Below are positions 1 through 6,699 of a stretch of 8,788 nucleotides of DNA, piece by piece. Source of the stretch: JACRBT01 sp964474285. Its GTDB lineage: Bacteria > Chloroflexota > Dehalococcoidia > Tepidiformales > Tepidiformaceae. Location: assembly GCA_964474285.1 (NCBI GenBank), contig CAYYSD010000128.1, positions 1 through 8,788 on the forward strand. The letters run 5' to 3'. Both the position numbers and the translations under genes were made by a program. Under the pieces are notes generated by a model, which did no database searches, was not told where the DNA came from, and worked only from the letters and a program-made list of their open reading frames with translations. The stretch's first letter is position 1, and each line of letters begins with the position of its first letter.

Positions 1-1
1 G

Positions 2-589
2 CTGAGCAATGGCATGCTCGGCTTCATCCTGTTCGTGGCCTCGGAAGTCATGTTCTTCGGCGGCCTCTTCGCCGCCTACTTCATCGCGCGGGCCGATTCA
101 GTCCAATGGCCCCCACACGACGTGTTGGAACGCATGAAGGAGGCGGGAACGGCCGCTCAGAGCGCTGAGCTCGAACTCGAAATCGCCCTCCCGCTCATCG
201 CCACAATCATCCTGGTGTCGAGTTCGTTCGTTATCCAGTGGGCCGTGATGTCCATCGCCCGGGGCAATCGCACGGGCCTCATCTGGGGTCTCTTCATCAG
301 CATCGCGATGGGCCTCGTCTTTCTCACGATGCAGCTGTACGACTATTCGCAGCTGCCCTTCACAGCGAGCGACACCGTCTACGGGACGACGTTCTACACG
401 CTCACGGGCTTCCACGGCGCCCACGTCGCCGGCGGCGTGATCTTCATGATCGTCATCCTCTTACGCGCGTTGGGGGGCCAATTCTCATCCCAACACCACG
501 AGGCGGTTGAGGCTTGCTCGTTTTACTGGCACTTTGTTGATGTGGTCTGGATCGCGCTCTTCGCGACGCTCTACATCTTTGGTGGGTAG
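2..589 (+). CDS. ctaE: cytochrome c oxidase subunit III (5' end outside window)
   Basis: Subunit III of an aa3-type heme-copper oxidase, a membrane subunit that stabilises the catalytic subunit and its proton-uptake path. The reading frame is open to the left edge, so the true start lies upstream; the first ATG at 14 falls inside the first helix and is unlikely to be the start. The 195 visible residues hold five likely membrane helices (about 5-28, 61-84, 92-111, 131-155, 172-193). Family signatures are the conserved Glu in ASEVMFF (E15), the GFHGAHV His pair (H138, H141) and YWHFVDVVW near the C-terminus. The length fits the short five-helix bacterial form. The loop between helices 1 and 2 (about 31-60) is hydrophilic and appears longer than usual, with an acidic stretch before helix 2. 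The next gene starts 27 bases later and also carries oxidase-like helices, so both belong to one operon. Family assignment is secure; only the N-terminus is unknown. Confidence 0.93.
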   Translation: MSNGMLGFILFVASEVMFFGGLFAAYFIARADSVQWPPHDVLERMKEAGTAAQSAELELEIALPLIATIILVSSSFVIQWAVMSIARGNRTGLIWGLFISIAMGLVFLTMQLYDYSQLPFTASDTVYGTTFYTLTGFHGAHVAGGVIFMIVILLRALGGQFSSQHHEAVEACSFYWHFVDVVWIALFATLYIFGG

Positions 590-616
590 GGACATTCTTG
601 GGGGAATCGGCATCGT

Positions 617-1723
617 ATGAGTGATCACGGCAGCGGCGCAGCACACGAAGAACATGGTGAGATCCATCTTCCGGATCCCAGCATCTGGCCCTTTGTCGCG
701 GGCTTTGCGGCTCTGGTGCTGGGCGCTGCCCTCATCTGGTGGGCCGATAACCCGGACGGCAACTTCACCGGCCCCCTCCTCGGGGTCGCCATCGCAGTGA
801 CCCTCGTGGCAGGCGGCGGGTGGGCCTACCAGGACGGCGTGATGAAGCGGAAGGCCGAAGAAGGCCACGTAAAGTCCGAACGCGACGCCCGCTACACCCA
901 GGTGGTCACCTTCGCGTTGGCCGAAGGTCAGTACGACGCCGCGCGCGATTCCGGCGTGCTCCACGCGATGGACAAAGCCGACAGCTCACTTCGCGACCTC
1001 ACCGGGTTCCAGGACCTGCGCATCATCGCCGCCCCCGGCGGAACTGAAGGGCCTACACAGGTTCTTGTCGAAACCACCTGGGCGGCACGAGAAGGTCTCG
1101 CGACCTACGAAGAGACGCGCAGGACGATGCTCGACATTGTGAATAGCTTCCCGGACCAGGCAGTGCCCGGCTCTGTCCAGGTGTTCGACATGGAAGTGGT
1201 CCGCGACACGAAGGACGTCGCCGTGCGCTTCAGCAAGGGCGCAGCCACTGCGCTCCTCGGCGGGCTCATCGTCGGTGGCTTCATGGTCGGCGCCGGGCTC
1301 AATCTCTTCGAAGGCGAACACGTTGCGGCGGAAAACGGTGGCGGCGGTGGCACTCCCACTGTGACCGACCCTGGCGCAATCACCGCCACCGACAACAAGT
1401 TTGACAGGACGACGCTGGAGGCGCCCCCGAACGTCAGCGTCACCTTCACCATGACCAACAAGGGCAAGGTGTTGCACAATCTGCACTTCTACGACAAGCC
1501 GAACGGTTCCACGCTGGCGGCCGGCTCTGGTTCGAACACCGCCTTCGTCGGTGGCGGTGAAAAGCAGGTGTTGACCTTTACCACGCCGGGAGCTGGAACC
1601 TACTTCTTCCAGTGTGACCTCCATCCTACTGAGATGAAGGGAGACCTGGTCGTGAAGGACGGCGCGCCCGTGCCCGGCGCTGCCGCCGCGGCGCCCGCCG
1701 CGGCCTCGCCGGCCGCCAGGTAG
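617..1723 (+). CDS. fusion of oxidase subunit IV-like helices, ABM-like domain and cupredoxin
   Basis: A 368-residue membrane protein made of several modules. Residues 1-23 are His/Glu-rich and cytosolic in style. Helices at about 24-42 and 52-71 resemble the small subunit IV of bacterial cytochrome c oxidases. Residues 90-198 look like a ferredoxin-like (ABM/dimeric alpha-beta barrel) domain, a weaker call based on pattern only. A third helix lies at about 209-231, followed by a Gly-rich linker (241-245). Residues 255-347 form a cupredoxin with a complete type 1 copper set: H287, C333, H336 and M340, in a C-x2-H-x3-M arrangement. The tail (353-368) is Ala/Pro-rich. With N-in topology the middle domain is cytoplasmic and the copper domain faces outward, where it could pass electrons to the oxidase. 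Basic residues after helix 2 (KRK, 77-79) agree with this. There is no CuA motif, so it is not subunit II. ATG 617 follows a GGGGGA stretch at 600-605. Position directly after subunit III supports a respiratory role. Confidence 0.85.
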   Translation: MSDHGSGAAHEEHGEIHLPDPSIWPFVAGFAALVLGAALIWWADNPDGNFTGPLLGVAIAVTLVAGGGWAYQDGVMKRKAEEGHVKSERDARYTQVVTFALAEGQYDAARDSGVLHAMDKADSSLRDLTGFQDLRIIAAPGGTEGPTQVLVETTWAAREGLATYEETRRTMLDIVNSFPDQAVPGSVQVFDMEVVRDTKDVAVRFSKGAATALLGGLIVGGFMVGAGLNLFEGEHVAAENGGGGGTPTVTDPGAITATDNKFDRTTLEAPPNVSVTFTMTNKGKVLHNLHFYDKPNGSTLAAGSGSNTAFVGGGEKQVLTFTTPGAGTYFFQCDLHPTEMKGDLVVKDGAPVPGAAAAAPAAASPAAR

Positions 1724-1745
1724 CGATCACCATCGGGAGCTGACA

Positions 1746-1779
1746 AACGGGCCGCCAAACTGGCGGCCCGTTCCGTTTT
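1746..1779 (+). terminator. rho-independent terminator of the oxidase operon, possibly bidirectional
   Basis: A perfect 11-bp stem (AACGGGCCGCC, 1746-1756, with GGCGGCCCGTT, 1762-1772) closes a 5-base loop and is followed by CCGTTTT. It starts 23 bases after the stop of the cupredoxin fusion gene. Read on the minus strand the same stem is followed by TGTCAG, a poor U-tract, so it may also help stop the convergent CoA-transferase transcript ending at 1801, but less efficiently. Confidence 0.85.
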
Positions 1780-1800
1780 GGGGATGGCCGAAAGTAGGAA

Positions 1801-3102
1801 CTACTCGAAGGCGCCTTCGGCGAGCAGTTCGACGAACTCGTCGTCGCTGAGGCCGATGATGTCCTTGTAGACGTACTCGTTGTCCTCCCCAAGGAGCGGC
1901 GAGGCCTTCGTCAGCTTGCTGGGCGTCATCGAGAGGCGGAACGCCGGGCCGTCATACGTGCGCAGCCCCATCGTCGGGTGCTGGAGCTTCCAGTAGTGCC
2001 CGCGATGAATCATCTGAGGGTCTTCGTGCATCGCCTGGGGTGACTGCACGATGCCGCAGGGCACACCAAACTCCTGGAACAGCTGGACCAGCTCCTCCGT
2101 CGTGAGCAGCGTGATGCGGGCGCCTTCGGGAGCGTCCTCGGGCAGAGGCGGAAGCGGCTTGTTCGGGTCGTAGGTGTAGTCTTCGATCCAGAACGCCAGG
2201 TGCCGGTCTACTTCACGCTCTTCCGCGAGCCGTTGCGGCTTGCGCCGCATGCGGTCCATGTCGCACCACTCCGGGCGGCCCAACGCGGCCTTGAGGCGCT
2301 CCCAGTGGTATTCCGTGTGGCAGGCGACGGCCACGTAGCGGCCATCTGCGCAGCGGTAGGCGTTGTGCGGGCAGGCGTCGAAGTCGTGGTTGCCCATGCG
2401 CTTCTGTTCGTGCCCGTTCACTGTCCAGTCGAGGATGGCGGTTCCCAACCCGTGTACCGCCGCCTCCATCTGGCCGAAGTCAATCCACTGTCCCCTGCCC
2501 GTGCGCCGGCGGTAGTCGATGGCGGCCATGAGCGCCACGGTCGCGAAGTGGGGAACGAGGAAATCGGTATAGGCCACGCCGGTACCGATGGGGGGACCGT
2601 CTTCCCAACCCGTGAGGTGGTTGAATCCGGTTGCAGCCTGGAGAATGTGTCCGTAGCCCATATAGCTCGACCACGGACCGGTCGAACCGAACAGCGGCAT
2701 CGAAATCATCAGGAGGTCGTCCCGACCCTTCGAGAGTTCCGCGTAGTCGAGGCCGAAGCGGGCCATCGTGCCCGGCGTGAACGACTCCGTGACGATGTCG
2801 CAAGACGCGACGAGGCGCCCGGCCAGTTCCGGGCCGCGCGGGTGCTTGAGATTGACCGTCATTCCCAGCTTTGAGCTGTTGAAATTGGCGAAATAGCCAG
2901 AGTTATCGATTCCTGGCGTGTCGTTGACGAAAGGGCCTCCCCGCCGGAGGGTCTCCGGGTATGTCGAAGATTCGACGCGGATGACTTCCGCACCATTGTC
3001 TGCCAGGTACTTCGAAACGGTCGGACCAACTCCTACCCAGGCAAAATCCGCGACGCGCAGCCCGGCGAACGGCTTCACCGACAACGATTCGGCTTCTGTC
3101 AT
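1801..3102 (-). CDS. class III CoA-transferase (CaiB/BaiF family), catalytic Asp present
   Basis: A 433-residue family III CoA-transferase, which moves CoA between carboxylic acids through an enzyme aspartyl anhydride/thioester. The N-terminal nucleotide-fold signature is at residues 11-44 (PFAGLRVADF to AEVIRVE). TESFTPGTMARFGLDY at 105-120 is also typical. The motif GVAYTD places D180 where formate CoA-transferase (E. coli Frc D169) has its nucleophile, 22 residues before the conserved GRGQ at 203-206. The C-terminal FGVPCG (345-350) and SPLLGEDNEY are family features. The frame stays open upstream to 3297, but that extension lies inside the preceding gene and lacks family sequence. I chose ATG at 3102, which shares one base with the preceding TGA stop; GTG at 3105 is an alternative. 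The overlap suggests translational coupling with the upstream paralogue. The substrate cannot be read from the sequence. A heteromer with the neighbour, as in Chloroflexus SmtAB or BbsEF, is plausible. Confidence 0.9.
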   Translation of the reverse strand: MTEAESLSVKPFAGLRVADFAWVGVGPTVSKYLADNGAEVIRVESSTYPETLRRGGPFVNDTPGIDNSGYFANFNSSKLGMTVNLKHPRGPELAGRLVASCDIVTESFTPGTMARFGLDYAELSKGRDDLLMISMPLFGSTGPWSSYMGYGHILQAATGFNHLTGWEDGPPIGTGVAYTDFLVPHFATVALMAAIDYRRRTGRGQWIDFGQMEAAVHGLGTAILDWTVNGHEQKRMGNHDFDACPHNAYRCADGRYVAVACHTEYHWERLKAALGRPEWCDMDRMRRKPQRLAEEREVDRHLAFWIEDYTYDPNKPLPPLPEDAPEGARITLLTTEELVQLFQEFGVPCGIVQSPQAMHEDPQMIHRGHYWKLQHPTMGLRTYDGPAFRLSMTPSKLTKASPLLGEDNEYVYKDIIGLSDDEFVELLAEGAFE

Positions 3103-4379
3103 CACAACACCATTCTCATCTTGAGGCGGCGAAGTTCCTGCTCGGTCATCCCAAGGAGGTCCCCGTAGACCTGCGCATTGTGTTCTCCGATGTGCGGCGC
3201 CCGCCCACGGTGCACCCAGGGAGTTTCGGACAAACGGAATGGCGGGCCGGGGTAGACGAACGACTCGCCCAGATCCTCGTGGTGCACACGAATCCAATAG
3301 TCCCGTGCTGCCAGTTGCTTGCTCTCAACGATTTCGCGTGGCCCGAACACCGGTGCCCAACCAGCCCCGCGCGCCTGAGCTCCGGCCACCAGCTCCTCCT
3401 TGGGCCGTGTCCGGCAGAAGGCGGCGAGCGTCTCCTCAACATAGGGACGCTCGTCCGGACTCAAGGGCGTCGGACCGGCCAGCCGTTGCCGCCATGCGGG
3501 GGTTGCCAGATCCCTGGCTTCGCCGGTCTCCGCCAGCCAGTCAATGATCTCCCCGGAGCGCGGGCCAAAAAGTCCGCCCAGCGCGCCTGCTGCAACCCAT
3601 CCGTCCTTCGTCTCAAACAGGTAGCGAGACCCCCGGACACCCGCCGTGTTCCGGGCGATGCCGGGGCCGCTCGGGTTGATTCGACGGATGTCCCAAATCT
3701 GCTGATTGTTGTCCATCGCATTGGCCACGGCCTCTTGCATGGAAACATCGACGTGCTGGCCACGGCCGCCGTTTGCTGCCCGCGCATTGAGGGCAACCAT
3801 GGCGCCGACAGCGGCCTGGACATTCACCTGCGTGTAGGCCTGCGGCGCCAGGGGCCGAACGGGACCATGTTCGTCGTCGCCACAGAGGTACATCAACCCC
3901 CCGGTTGCCACACCAACGATGTCCGTCGCCACGCGGTCCTTGTATGGACCTGTGAGCCCGTAGGGCGTGATTGAGGTGACGATGATCCCCGGGTTCAGGG
4001 CCGCCAGGGAGGCGTAGTCGAGGCCCACCTCGGCAGCTTTCCCCGGCGCGAACGTCTCGATCACGAAGTCGGCGCTGGCGGCGAGTTTGCGCGCGATTTC
4101 GCGACCGGCCTCGAGGCGGAGTTCGCACGTGACGGAACGCTTGCCCGCGTTCATCGCCCACCACCAGAGACTGGTCTCGGGACCCTGTTCGTTCTTGAAA
4201 AAGGGGCCGTTGTTGCGGGTGGAATCGCCATCGCGTGGCTCAACCTTGATGACATCCGCCCCGAGCTCGCCGAGCAGGCGCGCGCAAAGCTGCCCCTTTT
4301 CGTCGGCGAAATCGAGGACGCGGTAGCCCGAAAGCGGGCCAGTGGTGTGTGGGATGGGAGCCGGTGATTCAGCAGGCAT
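3102..4379 (-). CDS. class III CoA-transferase paralogue lacking the catalytic Asp
   Basis: A second CaiB/BaiF protein. Numbering here is from the longer TTG form (438 residues); the ATG form chosen has 425. Family features are LSGYRVLDFADEKG (29-42), GADVIKVEPRDGDSTR (53-68), IETFAPGKAAEVGLDY (120-135) and GGRGQHVDVSMQEAV (217-231). The place of the catalytic aspartate reads AYTQ (Q197, codon CAG at 3830-3828), whereas the downstream paralogue has AYTD. This subunit is therefore probably non-catalytic alone, and may pair with its neighbour or have a structural or CoA-binding role. The start is uncertain: ATG at 4379 gives a protein beginning shortly before the conserved domain, while TTG at 4418 has a GAGG at 4426-4423 and lies 6 bases after the hflX stop, but would add 13 residues of no recognisable fold. 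The gene ends in TGA overlapping the next start. Operon membership with hflX and the second transferase is inferred from spacing and strand. Confidence 0.87.
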   Translation of the reverse strand: MPAESPAPIPHTTGPLSGYRVLDFADEKGQLCARLLGELGADVIKVEPRDGDSTRNNGPFFKNEQGPETSLWWWAMNAGKRSVTCELRLEAGREIARKLAASADFVIETFAPGKAAEVGLDYASLAALNPGIIVTSITPYGLTGPYKDRVATDIVGVATGGLMYLCGDDEHGPVRPLAPQAYTQVNVQAAVGAMVALNARAANGGRGQHVDVSMQEAVANAMDNNQQIWDIRRINPSGPGIARNTAGVRGSRYLFETKDGWVAAGALGGLFGPRSGEIIDWLAETGEARDLATPAWRQRLAGPTPLSPDERPYVEETLAAFCRTRPKEELVAGAQARGAGWAPVFGPREIVESKQLAARDYWIRVHHEDLGESFVYPGPPFRLSETPWVHRGRAPHIGEHNAQVYGDLLGMTEQELRRLKMRMVL

Positions 4380-4424
4380 TCGAATGCTAGTTCTACCTGT
4401 TTGTGAGGCGTTGCTCAAACAGCC

Positions 4425-5612
4425 TCAACCACTGCGCGCCAGCAACTCCGAAGGAGCCGGGAGACCTTCGAGTTCGCCCTCGAGAGCGCCCTCGATGCGG
4501 CGAAGAAGGGCATCGAGCCCCCAGCGCTTCGCCGCCGACACAAGAGCCACGTTTGCCGGGGGCGCGCCGGCGCCGTGGATGAGCCCTTTTGCCTCATCGA
4601 ACGACGCCACAAACTCGCCGTCCGGCCGCCGTAGAAGGTCCACCTTGTTGAGCGCCAGGATCTGGAGCCGGCCATCCACGCCCAGGTCGCGAAGGGTGGT
4701 ATCGACCGCCTGGGTGTGTTCGAATGCGTTCTCGTGTGACAGGTCAACGACATGGAGGAGCACATCCGCTTCCTGGAGCTCCTCCAGGGTCGCACGGAAG
4801 GCGGCCACCAGCTGCGTCGGAAGCTTCTGGATGAAGCCGACCGTGTCAGTCAGCAGCACGGTTTCACCCGACGGGAGCCGGAGGCGCCGTGTCACCGGGT
4901 CGAGCGTCGCGAAGAGCTTATTCTCGACGAGCACATCAGCCCCGGAAAGCGCCTTCATGAGCGTCGACTTGCCCGCGTTCGTGTACCCCACGAGGGCCAC
5001 GACAGGGACGTTGTTGCGCTGGCGGTTTCGCCGGTACAGCGCGCGCTGCGTCCGCACCTCCTCGAGGTCGCGCTTGATCCGCGAAATGCGTCCGCGGATG
5101 AGCCGTCGGTCCGTTTCGATCTGGGTTTCGCCCGGACCGCGCGTCCCGATGGCGCCTTCCATGCGCTCCAGGTGGCTCCACTGGCCCGCCAACCGCGGCA
5201 GGAGGTATTCCATCTGAGCGAGCGCGACCTGGAGCCGCCCCTCCCGCGTGTGGGCTCGCGTGGCGAAGATATCGAGGATGAGCGCGGTCCTGTCGATGAC
5301 CTTGGCGCCCAGCTCCCGTTCGAGGTTTCGCTGCTGGGAGGGCGACAGCTCGTCGTCGAAAACGACGACGTTCGCCCCAAGCTCGCGGCTCAGTTCCTTC
5401 ACTTCTTCCAGCTTGCCCTTGCCGATGTAGGTCGCGACGCTTGGGTGCTCCAGGCGTTGCGACGCGCGGCCGACGACCTCAGCGCCGGCGGTCCTCGCCA
5501 GTTCAGCGAGTTCCTCGAGCGATTCCCGGACGGGAAGAAGGGAGCCCTGGAGTTCCGCCGCAACGAGATACGCTCGGTCGGCGACGGGGGCGGTTGAGTG
5601 GAATTGCGGCAC
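4425..5612 (-). CDS. hflX: ribosome-associated GTPase HflX
   Basis: HflX binds the 50S subunit, splits stalled or stressed 70S ribosomes and hydrolyses GTP in the cytoplasm. The 395-residue product is full length. The N-terminal HflX domain (about 14-140) contains the GKGKLEEV and VVFDDELSPSQQRNLE signatures. The diagnostic linker GTRGPGETQIETDRR is at 156-170, followed by a basic helix (172-199). The G domain has G1 GYTNAGKST (209-217), the switch I Thr in FATLDP (T236), G3 DTVG (256-259), G4 NKVD (322-325) and G5 SAA (359-361). All GTP-binding motifs are intact. The start used is GTG at 5612, the only usual start codon ahead of the conserved domain; SD sequence is weak. The gene leads a minus-strand operon with two CoA-transferases, an unusual partnership (hfq or peptidase genes are its neighbours elsewhere). 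It is divergent from the hydrolase at 5695. Confidence 0.97.
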   Translation of the reverse strand: MPQFHSTAPVADRAYLVAAELQGSLLPVRESLEELAELARTAGAEVVGRASQRLEHPSVATYIGKGKLEEVKELSRELGANVVVFDDELSPSQQRNLERELGAKVIDRTALILDIFATRAHTREGRLQVALAQMEYLLPRLAGQWSHLERMEGAIGTRGPGETQIETDRRLIRGRISRIKRDLEEVRTQRALYRRNRQRNNVPVVALVGYTNAGKSTLMKALSGADVLVENKLFATLDPVTRRLRLPSGETVLLTDTVGFIQKLPTQLVAAFRATLEELQEADVLLHVVDLSHENAFEHTQAVDTTLRDLGVDGRLQILALNKVDLLRRPDGEFVASFDEAKGLIHGAGAPPANVALVSAAKRWGLDALLRRIEGALEGELEGLPAPSELLARSG

Positions 5613-5694
5613 TTCACTGATTGTCGAGGCTTGGGAGGGCGTTGTCGATGGGCTGGTTGCGATATCCGGCGCTTCCCGTCACGATGCGGACCCA
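5613..5694. promoter_or_regulatory. divergent intergenic region between hflX and the hydrolase gene
   Basis: These 82 bases separate two divergent genes that both begin with GTG, so promoters for both directions should lie here or inside the first codons. I see no pair of hexamers at proper spacing good enough to name. TTGTCG at 5642-5647 has no partner -10 box at 17 bases. The hydrolase frame stays open through the whole gap without a usual start codon, so a longer N-terminus from a CTG cannot be excluded. Confidence 0.4.
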
Positions 5695-6573
5695 GTGGAG
5701 AGCCCGTTCTACCAGCCCACGCCGATCCTCTTTACCCTCGAGGCAGGCGAATACCGTGCCGTATTGTGGGACGGCGCAGACCCCGGAGCGATCTTCCTCC
5801 ACGGTCTCACCGGTGTGGCTGAGGTCTGGGGACCGACGATTGCAGCGCTCGGCGATGACCGCCCCGCGAGCATCGCCTTCGACCAGCGCGGACACGGCCA
5901 CAGCGCCAGGCCCGCCACCGGCTACAGCGTTGCGGCCTACGTCGCCGACCTCGTTCATGCAGTGCATGCCCTCGGACTTGCCCGCCCGCACCTCGTCGGC
6001 CATTCGATGGGGGCAAGGGTTGCGATGGCCGCGGCCGCCCGCCATCCAAACCTCTTCAGGTCAGTTGCTATCGTCGACATTGGGCCGGACCAGTGGAAAC
6101 AGAACTGGGTCGATTCCGTCGCCGCCTTCGACCGCATCCCTCAGTGCTGGCCGAGCGTCGATGCAGCGGTGGGCAGAGCCGGCCAGGCGCGCGCGGAGGC
6201 TTCCATCGACGCTACGCTGGCGGCTGCGCGGCCCGCGCCCGAGGCACTGCGGGCCATCGCCGAGGCACGTTTGCGTGTCCACGCGAACGGAACCGCGTCG
6301 TGGCTGGCCAGCGTCGATGCGCTCAAGCAGACCGTCGTTGCCCACCGCTCCCGTGGCTACTGGAAGGAGTGGTCGAACATCACCCTGCCGTTAATGCTCG
6401 TGCGCGGCGGAACATCCGACGAACTCCGTCCACACGTGGCGGAGCGGATGCGCAGGGTGAGGCCGGCGGCGCGCTACCACGAACTTGCCGGCGTCGGGCA
6501 CAACATCCCGCTGCTCGCGCCCGTCCCCCTGGCCAGACTTCTCCGAACATTTTGGAACGACGTTCGGACCTGA
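5695..6573 (+). CDS. alpha/beta-hydrolase
   Basis: A 292-residue cytoplasmic alpha/beta-hydrolase with no signal peptide. The oxyanion-hole motif HG is at 36-37 (FLHGLTG), followed by FDQRGHGHS (62-70). The nucleophile elbow GHSMGA puts S104 as catalytic serine. D242 in RGGTSDEL and H269 in GVGHN complete the triad. The cap region (about 131-228) is Ala/Arg-rich, and its sequence does not point me to a substrate. Relatives include lipases, esterases, carbon-carbon hydrolases and haloperoxidase-like proteins. The Ser nucleophile argues against haloalkane dehalogenase, which uses Asp. GTG at 5695 is the only usual start codon in frame and lies just before the conserved beta strands. Family call is firm; substrate unknown. 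Confidence 0.9.
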   Translation: MESPFYQPTPILFTLEAGEYRAVLWDGADPGAIFLHGLTGVAEVWGPTIAALGDDRPASIAFDQRGHGHSARPATGYSVAAYVADLVHAVHALGLARPHLVGHSMGARVAMAAAARHPNLFRSVAIVDIGPDQWKQNWVDSVAAFDRIPQCWPSVDAAVGRAGQARAEASIDATLAAARPAPEALRAIAEARLRVHANGTASWLASVDALKQTVVAHRSRGYWKEWSNITLPLMLVRGGTSDELRPHVAERMRRVRPAARYHELAGVGHNIPLLAPVPLARLLRTFWNDVRT

Positions 6574-6618
6574 GCAGATCAGGGGTTTCCCCTCTGCCAC
6601 ATTCGGTTAAGGGCAGAG
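6574..6618 (+). promoter_or_regulatory. two mutually exclusive hairpins between hydrolase and sortase genes
   Basis: Immediately after the hydrolase stop, AGGGG (6581-6585) pairs with CCCCT (6589-6593) around a TTT loop, and GCAG (6574-6577) extends the stem with CTGC (6594-6597) across a 3-base bulge. The 3' arm is shared with a second perfect stem, CTCTGCC (6592-6598) with GGCAGAG (6612-6618), 13-base loop. Both cannot form together. Neither has a T-tract, so a plain intrinsic terminator is unlikely. The rest of the gap up to 6699 shows no clear promoter pair. A regulatory role is an inference. Confidence 0.35.
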
Positions 6619-6699
6619 ACTCTAAAACCTCCCTCGCTACCATGAGGTCTTGACGCCGCTTGCGCGTCCTCACCACGCACAGAGGTCGAGCTACCGCCG

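Noticed and set aside
986..1624. Minus-strand open frame of 212 codons opposite the cupredoxin fusion gene
   Set aside because: No recognisable domain, and the plus-strand gene there has complete copper ligands and helices.
617..1723. Cytochrome c oxidase subunit II
   Set aside because: The copper domain has single Cys, type 1 ligands and no CuA double-Cys motif; it also follows subunit III instead of preceding subunit I.
3103..3297. Possible 65-residue N-terminal extension of the downstream CoA-transferase
   Set aside because: It overlaps the coding sequence of the upstream paralogue in another frame, is Arg/Pro/Gly-rich, and the family domain begins right after the ATG at 3102.
3180..3974. 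Plus-strand open frame of 264 codons opposite the Gln-type CoA-transferase
   Set aside because: No domain pattern; the minus-strand frame carries the conserved family motifs throughout.
4342..5217. Long plus-strand open frame opposite hflX
   Set aside because: Its product is Ser/Arg-rich without any domain and lies antisense to the clearly conserved HflX GTPase; a high-GC shadow.
6574..6597. Intrinsic terminator after the hydrolase gene
   Set aside because: The stem is bulged and followed by CACATTCGG, with no T-tract.
6650..6655. TTGACG as a -35 box for the sortase gene
   Set aside because: The hexamer 17 bases downstream is CCACGC, nothing like a -10 box.
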